This document shows positions 15,801 through 22,638 of a stretch of 26,565 nt of DNA, piece by piece. The position numbers and the translations under genes were made by a program. This DNA comes from JBOHWJ01 sp050736615 (GTDB lineage: Bacteria; Desulfobacterota; Binatia; Binatales; Binataceae). Within the stretch, counting starts at the first letter, position 1; each line of letters begins with the position of its first letter. The stretch is taken from contig JBOHWL010000274.1 in NCBI GenBank assembly GCA_050736615.1, forward strand, positions 1 to 26,565, in the 5' to 3' direction. Below the pieces are notes generated by a model. That model was not told where the DNA came from and searched no databases. It was given only the letters and a program-made list of their open reading frames with translations.

Positions 15801-16808
15801 TTAAGCATCGACATAAACGTACTTGCCGAGCTCATCGAGCTTGGGCTCGGGGCTTTCCTCGGCGAATTTGACCGCGTCTTCGATTATCGCGTCTACCTCG
15901 TGCTCGATCGCCTTGAATTTGCTCTCGTCGGCGCGCCCATCGCGCACCAGTTTGCGCATCAGGTTCTTGATCGGGTCGCGCTCCTGCCAGATGCGCTCCT
16001 CGCGTTTGGAGCGGTATTCCACCGGGTCGGACATCGAATGACCGCGGAAGCGGTAGGTCACCGCTTCGATCAATGACGGGCCTTCACCCTCGCGCGCACG
16101 TGCGGCCGCCTCGGTCACCGCCCGGTAAACGTCCAGCACGTCCATGCCATCGACGCGCACCCCAGGCATCTTGTAGGGCTCGGCAAAGCGGTAGAGTTCC
16201 TCCTGGCAGATGGCGTTCTGCACCAGGGTACCCATGCCGTAGAAGTTATTTTCACAAATGAAAATGACCGGCAGCTTCCACAATGAAGCCATATTGAGAC
16301 TTTCGTGAAACGCCCCTTGCGGCAGCGCCCCATCGCCGAAAAAGCAGCAAACCACTTCGGGTTCCTGCTTATAAACGATTGAAAGACCCAATCCCGTCGC
16401 CAGCGGCAGACCGCCGCCGACGATCGCGTAGCCGCCCATGAAGCGCAGATTCGGATCAAACAGATGCATCGAGCCGCCATGGCCCCGCGAAATGCCGGTC
16501 GCCTTGCCGAACAATTCGGCCATGACGACGCGCGGCGAGGCGCCTTTGGTCAGGCAATGGCCATGCTCGCGATAGGTCGAAACCACGTAATCCTTGTCGT
16601 AGATGGCTGAAATGGCGCCGACCGCGACCGCTTCCTCACCGGCGTAAAGATGACAAAAGCCGGTAATTTTACCGCGGCTATACATCTCCGCGACCTTTTC
16701 CTCGAAGCGCCGGATCAGCACCATGCGCCGGTACAGGTCCATGAGCTGGCTGTCGGTCAACGTCAGCAGCGCGCGCTCGGCAATATGTTTCTCGCGTTCA
16801 AGGGCCAT
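15801..16808 (-). CDS. pdhA: Pyruvate dehydrogenase E1 component, alpha subunit
   Basis: The 335-residue subunit carries the thiamine-diphosphate motif GDG...NN (GDGALPQGAFHESLNMASLW, then VIFICENN), plus ISRGHGGSMHLFD, IVGGGLPLATGLG and the C-terminal loop TYRFRGHSMSDPVEYRSKEE-like segment (here YRSKREE). It is the first gene of the minus-strand cluster pdhA-pdhB-pdhC-lpd-lipB-lipA. Its ATG at 16808 is preceded only by a G-run, a weak ribosome site. The 209-base gap upstream separates it from rnhB and is where its promoter should lie. Confidence 0.94.
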   Translation of the reverse strand: MALEREKHIAERALLTLTDSQLMDLYRRMVLIRRFEEKVAEMYSRGKITGFCHLYAGEEAVAVGAISAIYDKDYVVSTYREHGHCLTKGASPRVVMAELFGKATGISRGHGGSMHLFDPNLRFMGGYAIVGGGLPLATGLGLSIVYKQEPEVVCCFFGDGALPQGAFHESLNMASLWKLPVIFICENNFYGMGTLVQNAICQEELYRFAEPYKMPGVRVDGMDVLDVYRAVTEAAARAREGEGPSLIEAVTYRFRGHSMSDPVEYRSKREERIWQERDPIKNLMRKLVRDGRADESKFKAIEHEVDAIIEDAVKFAEESPEPKLDELGKYVYVDA

Positions 16809-16942
16809 CTAAAACCCCCCGGGCGCCTTAAGCACCCATCAATTTTTTACACTAACGCAAACGACACTACAGCGTAAGGCGAGGTTCCAATCGGAAGGAA
16901 AGACTTACGTCTGTCAAACGAGCGGATCCTTCTATGGTAATC

Positions 16943-16983
16943 GCCGCGCGTCAGCTAACTCCAATTTAATCATTATGCGCGGC
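16943..16983. repeat. Inverted repeat upstream of pdhA
   Basis: GCCGCGC (16943-16949) and GCGCGGC (16977-16983) form a perfect 7-bp dyad with a 27-base AT-rich spacer, in the gap between rnhB and pdhA. A minus-strand TTGACA (16912-16917) lies nearby without a convincing -10. It could be an operator or mRNA structure; I cannot tell. Confidence 0.3.
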
Positions 16984-17017
16984 TAAGTCAGCGACGCCCG
17001 GCAGTTCGATAAATTAA

Positions 17018-17653
17018 TCATTCGCAGGCGAACAGCTTCCGCTGTGCCGCGTCCCATACCGGCGCGAAGGAGCGGCGATGAATGGGCGAGGGACCGAGCC
17101 GGTCAAGCGCGGCGAAATGCTCGGCCGTACAATAGCCCTTATGCTGGGCGAACCCATAACCTGGAAAGCGCGCGTCGAATTCAATCATCAGACGATCACG
17201 CGTGACCTTGGCGACGATCGAAGCGGCAGCGATACAGAAGCTCTTGCGATCACCGCCGACAATGTGCGTCTGCGGAAGCTTGAGTCCCGGAATCTGGCGC
17301 CCGTCAACCAGCACGTGGTCCGGCCGGGCGTTGAGCGCGAGTAACGCGCGCTCGCTCGCCATCATCGTGGCCCAATAAACATTGAGCTGGTCAACCTCGG
17401 CGGGACTGGCTACACCGACTCCCACCGTCAGCGCGTGTTCATGAATACGGCCGTACAAGAGCTCGCGCTGAACAGGTTGCAGTTGCTTGGAATCATGCAC
17501 ACCCTTGACGAAGACTTCGGGCGGAAAAATCACCGCCGCCGCCACGACCGGACCGGCCATCGGACCGACCCCGGCCTCATCGACGCCGGCGATCACCTGC
17601 ATCCCCGAGCGCCATAACCTGCGCTCATATCGAAGATCGGGCCGTTTGCTCAA
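17018..17653 (-). CDS. rnhB: Ribonuclease HII
   Basis: The 211-residue enzyme cleaves RNA in RNA/DNA hybrids and at single ribonucleotides in DNA. It has IAGVDEAGVGPMAGPVVAAAV (starting about 22; catalytic Asp-Glu pair), the HVLVDGRQIPGL block, GDRKSFCIAAASIVAKVTRDR and FPGYGFAQHKGY. In most RNase HII the first motif reads DExGRG, where the Arg belongs to the GRG loop that recognises the ribonucleotide 2'-hydroxyl; here it is GVG. The start is TTG 17653, chosen because residues 8-17 (YERRLWRSGM) match the conserved N-terminal segment; an ATG at 17602 would delete it. It lies upstream of pdhA on the same strand. Confidence 0.94.
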   Translation of the reverse strand: MSKRPDLRYERRLWRSGMQVIAGVDEAGVGPMAGPVVAAAVIFPPEVFVKGVHDSKQLQPVQRELLYGRIHEHALTVGVGVASPAEVDQLNVYWATMMASERALLALNARPDHVLVDGRQIPGLKLPQTHIVGGDRKSFCIAAASIVAKVTRDRLMIEFDARFPGYGFAQHKGYCTAEHFAALDRLGPSPIHRRSFAPVWDAAQRKLFACE

Positions 17654-17818
17654 TGCGTGCTTGCCTGCCGTTCATCGCGGCTGAAGTTCGCCATCGCCGC
17701 CCATTGACAGCTTGATAGCGGTGGTCGAATCGTCAGCTTGCGAGATGATTATGAAAAGTGCCGAAGATCCGGGCAAACACTCACGCCACGCCCGAGCAAG
17801 ATTGTTCCACAGTGCAGT

Positions 17819-18391
17819 TCAGGCCAGTCGCTTGGTGCGCGCCTGGCGCAGAATTTCCGCGATTCGTTCCGGATCCGGAATATCCAGCAAACGGATCACG
17901 AAATCGGCGCTGGCCGCCGAAGCCACGATCACGTCGCCCAAACCCAGCATCCGTTGCGAAAATCTGCGATCCACTTCGACCGACCGCACATCGGCCAATT
18001 CCAATTCCCGCCGGCGCGTTGATAGCACGCCGCGTCGTTCGATCAGCCGCTCCGAAGTCAGGCTCCAAGCCAAATGGCGCCGCGCGATCGCAACGCTAAG
18101 AACCGAAATCACGCCCAGCGCGATCAGCACCAGCGCGACTATCAACAGCCCGCCAGCCGCGCCCGGCTCTTTCGCATTGCCGCTCTGGCCATAGCCAATA
18201 ACGGCGAGACCGCCGGCCATCAATATCACCGCGCCGATCAGCTTGTTGGTGAAATGCCACCATGAGGGCAGGATGCGCGTCAGCGCATACTCATGTTTGG
18301 TCTCGGGCCGCGGCATCATCAGCCGTGTGCCGCATCGCGCGCAAAAAGCGGCACCCGTCGCCGCTTCGAAACCGCATTGGGGACACCTCAT
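17819..18391 (-). CDS. Zinc-ribbon, two-helix membrane protein with bacterial PH domain
   Basis: The 190-residue protein begins with a zinc ribbon (CPQC at 3-6 and CARC at 17-20), followed by two transmembrane helices (about 48-68 and 80-103) and a bacterial pleckstrin-homology (bPH2/DUF304-type) domain: LAWSLTSERLIERRGVLSTRRRELELADVRSVEVDRRFSQRMLGLGDVIVASA. The pattern 'T.ERLI...G..S....EL.L.DVRSVEV..R...R.LG.GDV.V' is characteristic. Function is unknown for most members; they are cytoplasm-facing membrane proteins thought to sense or organise the envelope. The C-terminus ends in a basic helix (PERIAEILRQARTKRLA). ATG at 18391 sits at the normal zinc-ribbon start. It may be cotranscribed with rnhB (165-base gap). 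Confidence 0.82.
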   Translation of the reverse strand: MRCPQCGFEAATGAAFCARCGTRLMMPRPETKHEYALTRILPSWWHFTNKLIGAVILMAGGLAVIGYGQSGNAKEPGAAGGLLIVALVLIALGVISVLSVAIARRHLAWSLTSERLIERRGVLSTRRRELELADVRSVEVDRRFSQRMLGLGDVIVASAASADFVIRLLDIPDPERIAEILRQARTKRLA

Positions 18392-18507
18392 CGCATTATT
18401 GTCGCGCCTGACAGGCGTAATGAGCAGCGATTATGGAGAAGCGTCCAGCAAGGGTCAATTCGACCTCGCGCAAGAGCGAAGCTCGACGCACCTCATCATT
18501 ATGCTGA

Positions 18508-18525
18508 GCGCACTTCGTCGTGCGC
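18508..18525. repeat. Short hairpin between the PH-domain gene and the LLM gene
   Basis: GCGCAC (18508-18513) and GTGCGC (18520-18525) flank TTCGTC, forming a 6-bp dyad in the divergent intergenic region. It may be an operator for either gene; nothing else supports a function. Confidence 0.3.
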
Positions 18526-18628
18526 GAATATTGCGGGATCGAATCAGCCTGGCGCCGCGGCAGGTTGACCCATGCGAACACTCGCGTTCGCTGGCGAAGG
18601 CGGCCGCTTCGTGTTAGGGGTTCGCGTT

Positions 18629-19471
18629 ATGAAATACGGATTATTCGGAATCAATACCGGACCATGCGCCAAGCCGGAAAGCGCCGCCAAGATCGCGCGC
18701 ACGGCTGAGGACGCGGGTTTCGAGAGCCTATGGACCGGCGAGCATATCGTGCTGCCCGATCCCCAGGTGCCGCCCTCGCCGGTACCCGCGGATACCCCCT
18801 TCATCGACTCGGCCATCGCATTATCTTACGTCGCCGCCCATACGCGCACAGTGCGGCTTGGCACCGGCATCATCATATTGCCGCAGCGTAATCCGGCGGT
18901 GTTGGCGAAAGAACTGGCGTCGGTAGACGTACTCTCCAACGGACGCCTGATCTTCGGCATCGGCATCGGCTACCTGCAGCCGGAGTTCGAAGCGCTCGGG
19001 GCGCCTTTCGATCACAAGGGTCCGCGCAGCGAAGAGTTCCTCGCCGCCATGATCGCCTTATGGACCATGGAAAAGCCCGCGTATCGTGGTCAATTCGTTT
19101 CCTTCAGCGGCGTCAACGCGATGCCGCGACCGGTGCAAAAGCCCCATCCGGAAATCGTCTTCGCCGGTCACACCAAGCCGGCCTTCAGCCGTGCGGCGCG
19201 GCTGGCGCGTGGATGGTACGGCTTTGCTCTCGATCTCGAAAGCACCAGTAAGTGCATTGAGGGGCTACGTAGCGCATGCCGCGCGCAAGGCCGCCGCTTC
19301 GAGGACCTCGAAATCAGTGTGACGCCGCGCGGCCGGATCGACCGCGAGGCCGCCAAGCGATTTGCCGAAGCCGGCGTACACCGCCTGACGCTGCTCCATC
19401 GCGCTAGCGATGAAGCGGGAGTGTTGAAGTTCGTCGCCGAGGTTGAACGCGAGCTAATCAGGAAGGCGTAA
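18629..19471 (+). CDS. LLM-class (probably F420-dependent) oxidoreductase
   Basis: The 280-residue TIM-barrel protein is of the luciferase-like monooxygenase superfamily: KYGLFGINTGPCAKPESAAKIARTAEDAGFESLWTGEH at the N-terminus, VRLGTGIIILPQRNPAVLAKELASVDVLSNGRLIFGIGIGY in the core, and the EFEALGAPFDHKGPRSEEFL block. This TIGR03619-like pattern is common in actinobacterial and uncultured-lineage F420 enzymes; FMN as cofactor cannot be excluded. The ATG at 18629 is chosen over the upstream 18572 because AGGGG precedes it by eight bases and the barrel starts at once. Substrate unknown. A terminator-like hairpin follows directly. Confidence 0.88.
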   Translation: MKYGLFGINTGPCAKPESAAKIARTAEDAGFESLWTGEHIVLPDPQVPPSPVPADTPFIDSAIALSYVAAHTRTVRLGTGIIILPQRNPAVLAKELASVDVLSNGRLIFGIGIGYLQPEFEALGAPFDHKGPRSEEFLAAMIALWTMEKPAYRGQFVSFSGVNAMPRPVQKPHPEIVFAGHTKPAFSRAARLARGWYGFALDLESTSKCIEGLRSACRAQGRRFEDLEISVTPRGRIDREAAKRFAEAGVHRLTLLHRASDEAGVLKFVAEVERELIRKA

Positions 19472-19477
19472 GCGTTT

Positions 19478-19518
19478 GCGCCGCCGCCGACGTTAATTAC
19501 AGCCTGACGTGGCGGCGC
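19478..19518 (+). terminator. Hairpin after the LLM oxidoreductase gene
   Basis: GCGCCGCC (19478-19485) and GGCGGCGC (19511-19518) pair perfectly, with an inner ACGT/ACGT match. It begins six bases after the stop codon and is followed by a weak pyrimidine stretch (TTCC), so it is a plausible though non-classical terminator. Confidence 0.5.
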
Positions 19519-19720
19519 TTCCGCATTTCTCCAGCCTGGTCTCGGGTGAATGCGCGCTCGACTCGTGTTGCACAGCCGCACAAGCACCAGCGTAGTTGCC
19601 TTTCTCGCTTATCGAGGGCGCGGCCGTTCGATTCATCGCCACCGCTTCGCACAGAATGACCTTGTACCCGCCTGGTCCGAACGCCCGCGTTGCGTCGATG
19701 ATTGAGTCATCATCAGGCAT
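19493..19720 (-). CDS. Possible small orphan protein
   Basis: An open frame of 75 codons (MPDDDSIIDATRAFGPGGYKVIL...SGCN) lies opposite the LLM gene's 3' flank. It has four Cys (CEAV, CAAV, KCGS, SGCN) and no recognised domain. There is no Shine-Dalgarno before its ATG at 19720, though the AT-rich region upstream could hold a promoter. Its end overlaps the hairpin at 19478-19518. It could be a small secreted or metal-binding protein, or merely an open frame in a GC-rich genome; I lean slightly to the latter. Confidence 0.25.
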   Translation of the reverse strand: MPDDDSIIDATRAFGPGGYKVILCEAVAMNRTAAPSISEKGNYAGACAAVQHESSAHSPETRLEKCGSAATSGCN

Positions 19721-19872
19721 ACAGAACGCACAAAAATGTTAGACTGCAAGTAACCTTTGGCAAGACGGCCTTCGCAATTTTGTATGTATTAATTACAAAC
19801 TTCAACGATGCGCCGCAGGCGAAAAAATAGGCAACGTCCGAAAGTTTGATGTCGGCGTGGCGGCAATACCAA

Positions 19873-19886
19873 CACACCGGCGTGTG
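19873..19886. repeat. Perfect dyad CACAC-CGGC-GTGTG
   Basis: A 5-bp perfect inverted repeat with a 4-base centre, about 190 bases upstream of the sigma-54-type promoter. Possible operator. Confidence 0.35.
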
Positions 19887-19939
19887 CATTCTAAATCGGA
19901 ACGGCTCCGCATTGCAGTGTCGAAACAGGCTGTGATCAC

Positions 19940-19964
19940 TTCCGCACAGCGATTTGATGCGGAA
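19940..19964. promoter_or_regulatory. Candidate activator-binding dyad TTCCGCA-N11-TGCGGAA
   Basis: The 7-bp arms are perfect inverted repeats with centres 18 bases apart, so they face the same side of the helix. A further TCCGCA lies at about 19905. Its centre is about 120 bases upstream of the sigma-54-type promoter, in the usual range for an enhancer-binding protein site. Confidence 0.45.
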
Positions 19965-19983
19965 AAATGCAATTTTATGTCAC

Positions 19984-20034
19984 TTGGCAAAATATTGTCG
20001 GCAGAAAATTGCCAAAATTGGTAAATTTAGCCAA
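19984..20034. promoter_or_regulatory. Cluster of TTGG/CCAA half-sites
   Basis: TTGGCAA (19984-19990), TTGCCAA (20009-20015) and TTGGTAAATTTAGCCAA (20018-20034) form nested dyads in a very AT-rich stretch 30-80 bases upstream of the sigma-54-type promoter. They may bind a regulator or IHF-like bending protein. Confidence 0.35.
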
Positions 20035-20065
20035 AAAGGACGCATTTGCAGTCAATAAGATGCGA

Positions 20066-20081
20066 TGGCACGGACTCTGCT
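20066..20081 (+). promoter_or_regulatory. Sigma-54 (RpoN) promoter
   Basis: TGGCACGGACTCTGCT matches the consensus TGGCACG-N4-TTGCW with one mismatch (C for the first T of TTGC). The GG and GC dinucleotides have the required 12-base offset. Transcription would start near 20092, about 49 bases before the ATG of the HTH gene. Confidence 0.65.
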
Positions 20082-20140
20082 CTTAAGCGATCAACTTGGT
20101 CGAAGCAACGATCAAACTGCAAATTGGAGGTTGTTGCCGC

Positions 20141-20353
20141 ATGAAATTAGATAACAGTCGCGTAATGACGGTCAAAGAGCTTTCCGACTATCTGAAGGTC
20201 CATCCCTCGACGGTATACCGCCAGCTCAAGCGTGGTCAGTTGCCAGCATTCAAGGTCGGGAGCGACTGGCGCTTCAATGTCGAATCGATCGACCGCTGGC
20301 GGCTCGAACAGGATAGCTTCGGTTCGGTTGACAGCAACGGCCGTCAAGTCTGA
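20141..20353 (+). CDS. Excisionase-type (MerR-like) helix-turn-helix DNA-binding protein
   Basis: The 70-residue product is almost entirely one HTH_17/excisionase-type domain: MTVKELSDYLKVHPSTVYRQLKRGQLPAFKVGSDWRFNVESIDRWRLEQ. The winged-helix part (PAFKVGSDWRF) is typical. Such stand-alone proteins in non-phage chromosomes act as small transcription regulators; the Xis/BldC relation is in fold only. ATG 20141 is chosen because GGAGG lies about ten bases upstream; a TTG at 20096 would start near the predicted transcription start. It is preceded by a sigma-54-type promoter and several dyads, so its expression is probably controlled by an enhancer-binding protein. No integrase or phage gene lies nearby. 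Confidence 0.88.
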   Translation: MKLDNSRVMTVKELSDYLKVHPSTVYRQLKRGQLPAFKVGSDWRFNVESIDRWRLEQDSFGSVDSNGRQV

Positions 20354-20383
20354 ATCGGCGCAACCACAATTGGGCCAATTTAT

Positions 20384-22360
20384 CTAATCCATGCCCTCCA
20401 CCATCGCCGGCATACCACCCAAGTAGTCGAAGGTGAGTAACCCACGCGTCGGCTCGATGCGCGCGATACGCACCATCACATGGGTAAAGCTGGCGATATT
20501 GGGGGCGCCATGGAGGGTGCCTCGCACGGCGTAGGCGTCGAGTTCGGCACTTGCGCCGTCGCGCAGCACAATTGCCTCCAGCGGACGTTGCAGCGCGTGA
20601 GCTTCGAGGTAGCGTAAAGTCCAGTAGCGCTTTGCGCGCCGCTCCAGCTCGCGGCCGTCCACTTCGGCATTTTCGGAGTTGGCGAGCACCGCCAACAGCT
20701 CTTCGGCTGGATACGGCGGCTGACCGTTTTTGGACAGCGCGCCGATCAATTGCCGTTGTAGCACCAGGTCCATGTAGCGCCGAATCGGCGAGCTGAGCTG
20801 GGCGTAATAGTCCAGTCCCACGCCCGCGTGGAATTCGGGATAGAGCGATAGCCGCGGCCGTTGATTGCCCAACTCGCCGCCACTTCCGGGTTGCACGCGA
20901 TAAATGATCGCTACACGATTGAGCGCGGCAAAGCGCGCTGCCGCGTAATTGCTCAGCACCATGAATTCGGCTACGAGCTGACGGCTCGGCGAAGCGTTGT
21001 CGATGATCTTGAGCTCGACTTGCCCGTCAACCACTCTCAGCTTGGTCTCGCGCCGCTGCATCAGTAACGCGCCGGCGGCACGACGGTGCTCGCGCAAACT
21101 TTGTGCGGCCTGGTCGAGCCGGCGCAACATCAGCGCCTCCGGCGCCGCCACCTCGGGCTCACTTCCGCGTAGATATTCGTCGGCGCGTTCATAACTCAGC
21201 CGCGCCGCCACGCGGATGCGCGCCGGATATATCGTGCAGGCAACCAGGTCTCCGTGTTCCGAGACTTGCACGTCGGTGGTCAGCACATGGCGCCAATGGC
21301 CGGCGATCAAGCTTGCGCGATCGCACGCAATCGCGTCGGGCAGCATGCGCACGGTGGTCTGCGGCAAATATACTGTCGCCGCACGCGCCGCCGCCTCCTT
21401 ATCCATCGCACCATCCTTGGCCACAAAGTCCGACACCAGCGCGATGTGTATCCGTGCCCGGATGCCGCCGTCCGGCAGCGGTTCGCATGACAGCGCATCA
21501 TCAATCTCGAGAGTATCGTCGTCGTCAATCGTGACCGCGGCAGTGTCATCGGAATCGGGCCGCGCGGGCGCTCTCACGGCTTCGGCTTCCGTTTTGACCT
21601 CATTACTGAAACGGGTCCTGATGCCGCCGATCAAAGCGAAGCGCGGACCCGGCGGTGCCTGGCCCAGCCGCTCGAGCACTTCATAAGCGGCCTCGGCTGG
21701 ACTGATATCAGCCACCGCGGCTTCGAGCATCGCGGCGGTTTCGCTATTGCGCGTGAAAGGGTTTTCCAGATAGCGCCTGAGTTCGGCGATCAATGGCCCG
21801 CTTTGCTCGGCTGGCGGCGGGGTGCCCGTCTCCAGAATCGCCCGTACCAGCTCGCGTGTCTTGCGCCCGCCTTCACTGCGCAAACGAATCCGCTCGTATT
21901 GAACGCGTAAACGTTCGACCTGTTCGGCGCTGCGCGGAACGAATTCCATATGCCGCCGCACGAAATACAGGCGGTCATTGAATAATGCTTCGAGCATTAC
22001 CGAGGTCGCACTTGGCGTCCGGCCGCCAAAGAATAGTTCGGCCATTTCCTCCGCGGTAAACCCGCGCGCTTGCTCGTGCACCACTTCCCACAGCAGGTTG
22101 AGATCCAGTTCGGCCGCCAGCCGTTCGCGTTCGGCCTTCAGTGCCGCCAGCATCTCGGCTAGATTCTCACGTGTCGCCTTGAGCTCGGGATGGCTTAGCA
22201 GGACCAGCTCGCGCGCCACCGGATGCTCACGGCCGTTTGCGCCGAGCAGTACCAGTTGGTCGCCCTGCTCGCGCGTCACCAGGGCTGGACGCAACTTGCC
22301 ATCATCGAGATATTCGACCAGCGCGCCCGCGAATTTATGGTTCACCGCCACGATTTCCAT
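20384..22360 (-). CDS. RNase II/RNase R family 3'-5' exoribonuclease
   Basis: The 658-residue protein holds an RNB catalytic domain (about 240-560). The metal-binding cluster is TIDDDDTLEIDDALS (277-291). Against the family pattern D-x5-D-x-D-D, the residues are Asp279, Glu285, Asp287 and Asp288, so the second acidic ligand is Glu rather than Asp. Further marks are YLPQTTVRMLPDAI, a QLVAEFMVLSNYAAARF block and YYAQLSSPIRRYMDLVLQRQL. The N-terminal 230 residues lack a clear cold-shock pair and are largely helical; the C-terminus has only a short S1-like segment. This layout fits the shorter RNase II-like branch of cyanobacteria and deltaproteobacteria rather than E. coli RNase R. It probably degrades structured or oligonucleotide RNA in the cytoplasm. 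ATG 22360 has AAGG upstream and lies 41 bases from a divergent gene. Confidence 0.88.
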   Translation of the reverse strand: MEIVAVNHKFAGALVEYLDDGKLRPALVTREQGDQLVLLGANGREHPVARELVLLSHPELKATRENLAEMLAALKAERERLAAELDLNLLWEVVHEQARGFTAEEMAELFFGGRTPSATSVMLEALFNDRLYFVRRHMEFVPRSAEQVERLRVQYERIRLRSEGGRKTRELVRAILETGTPPPAEQSGPLIAELRRYLENPFTRNSETAAMLEAAVADISPAEAAYEVLERLGQAPPGPRFALIGGIRTRFSNEVKTEAEAVRAPARPDSDDTAAVTIDDDDTLEIDDALSCEPLPDGGIRARIHIALVSDFVAKDGAMDKEAAARAATVYLPQTTVRMLPDAIACDRASLIAGHWRHVLTTDVQVSEHGDLVACTIYPARIRVAARLSYERADEYLRGSEPEVAAPEALMLRRLDQAAQSLREHRRAAGALLMQRRETKLRVVDGQVELKIIDNASPSRQLVAEFMVLSNYAAARFAALNRVAIIYRVQPGSGGELGNQRPRLSLYPEFHAGVGLDYYAQLSSPIRRYMDLVLQRQLIGALSKNGQPPYPAEELLAVLANSENAEVDGRELERRAKRYWTLRYLEAHALQRPLEAIVLRDGASAELDAYAVRGTLHGAPNIASFTHVMVRIARIEPTRGLLTFDYLGGMPAMVEGMD

Positions 22361-22401
22361 TTTGACCTTAGGCGGCGTGCAAGACTATATGAGGAACTGC
22401 G

Positions 22402-22617
22402 ATGCCCGAAAGAATGTTGCAGCTCGAAATACCCGAGGAGTTATGGCGGGAGCTTGAACGCGTGACACGCTCGCTGGGTCTCGGGGAACCGCATCAGGCC
22501 GCGCTAATCGCGGTGGCCGACTGGGTTGCGCGCCGACGCGCCGAGCTCGACGATCGCGATCCGGGCGAGCGTTACTTCGTCAACGAAGCACTCGACGCGC
22601 TCGAAAACAAAAAATAG
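22402..22617 (+). CDS. Small ribbon-helix-helix-like protein of unknown function
   Basis: The 71-residue protein starts with a beta-strand-like LQLEIPEELWRELERVTRSLG followed by two helices (AALIAVADWVARRRAEL), the general order of CopG-type ribbon-helix-helix proteins, then a conserved-looking acidic end (DDRDPGERYFVNEALDALENKK). GAGGA six bases before the ATG supports the start. The gene is divergent from the exoribonuclease (41 bases between start codons) and 21 bases before an LLM oxidoreductase gene on the same strand, so it is probably cotranscribed with the latter. It might regulate either neighbour, but I see no direct proof of DNA binding. Confidence 0.6.
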   Translation: MPERMLQLEIPEELWRELERVTRSLGLGEPHQAALIAVADWVARRRAELDDRDPGERYFVNEALDALENKK

Positions 22618-22638
22618 CCGCCGGCCAGGGAGCCTGTC

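Larger units (their letters stand above)
19721..20065. other. AT-rich intergenic regulatory region with several dyads
   Basis: About 345 bases with no convincing gene and lower GC than the neighbours. It contains the dyads CACAC-CGGC-GTGTG (19873-19886), TTCCGCA-N11-TGCGGAA (19940-19964), TTGGCAA-N18-TTGCCAA (19984-20015) and the imperfect dyad TTGGTAAATTTAGCCAA (20018-20034), upstream of a sigma-54-type promoter. This density suggests binding sites for an enhancer-binding protein or other regulator. Confidence 0.5.

Noticed and set aside
16895..16917. Sigma-70 promoter for pdhA based on minus-strand TTGACA
   Set aside because: No acceptable -10 sequence exists at 16-18 bases spacing.
20141..20353. 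Excisionase gene as evidence of a prophage or integrative element
   Set aside because: No integrase, recombinase or phage gene lies near, and this small HTH type is common in chromosomes as a regulator.
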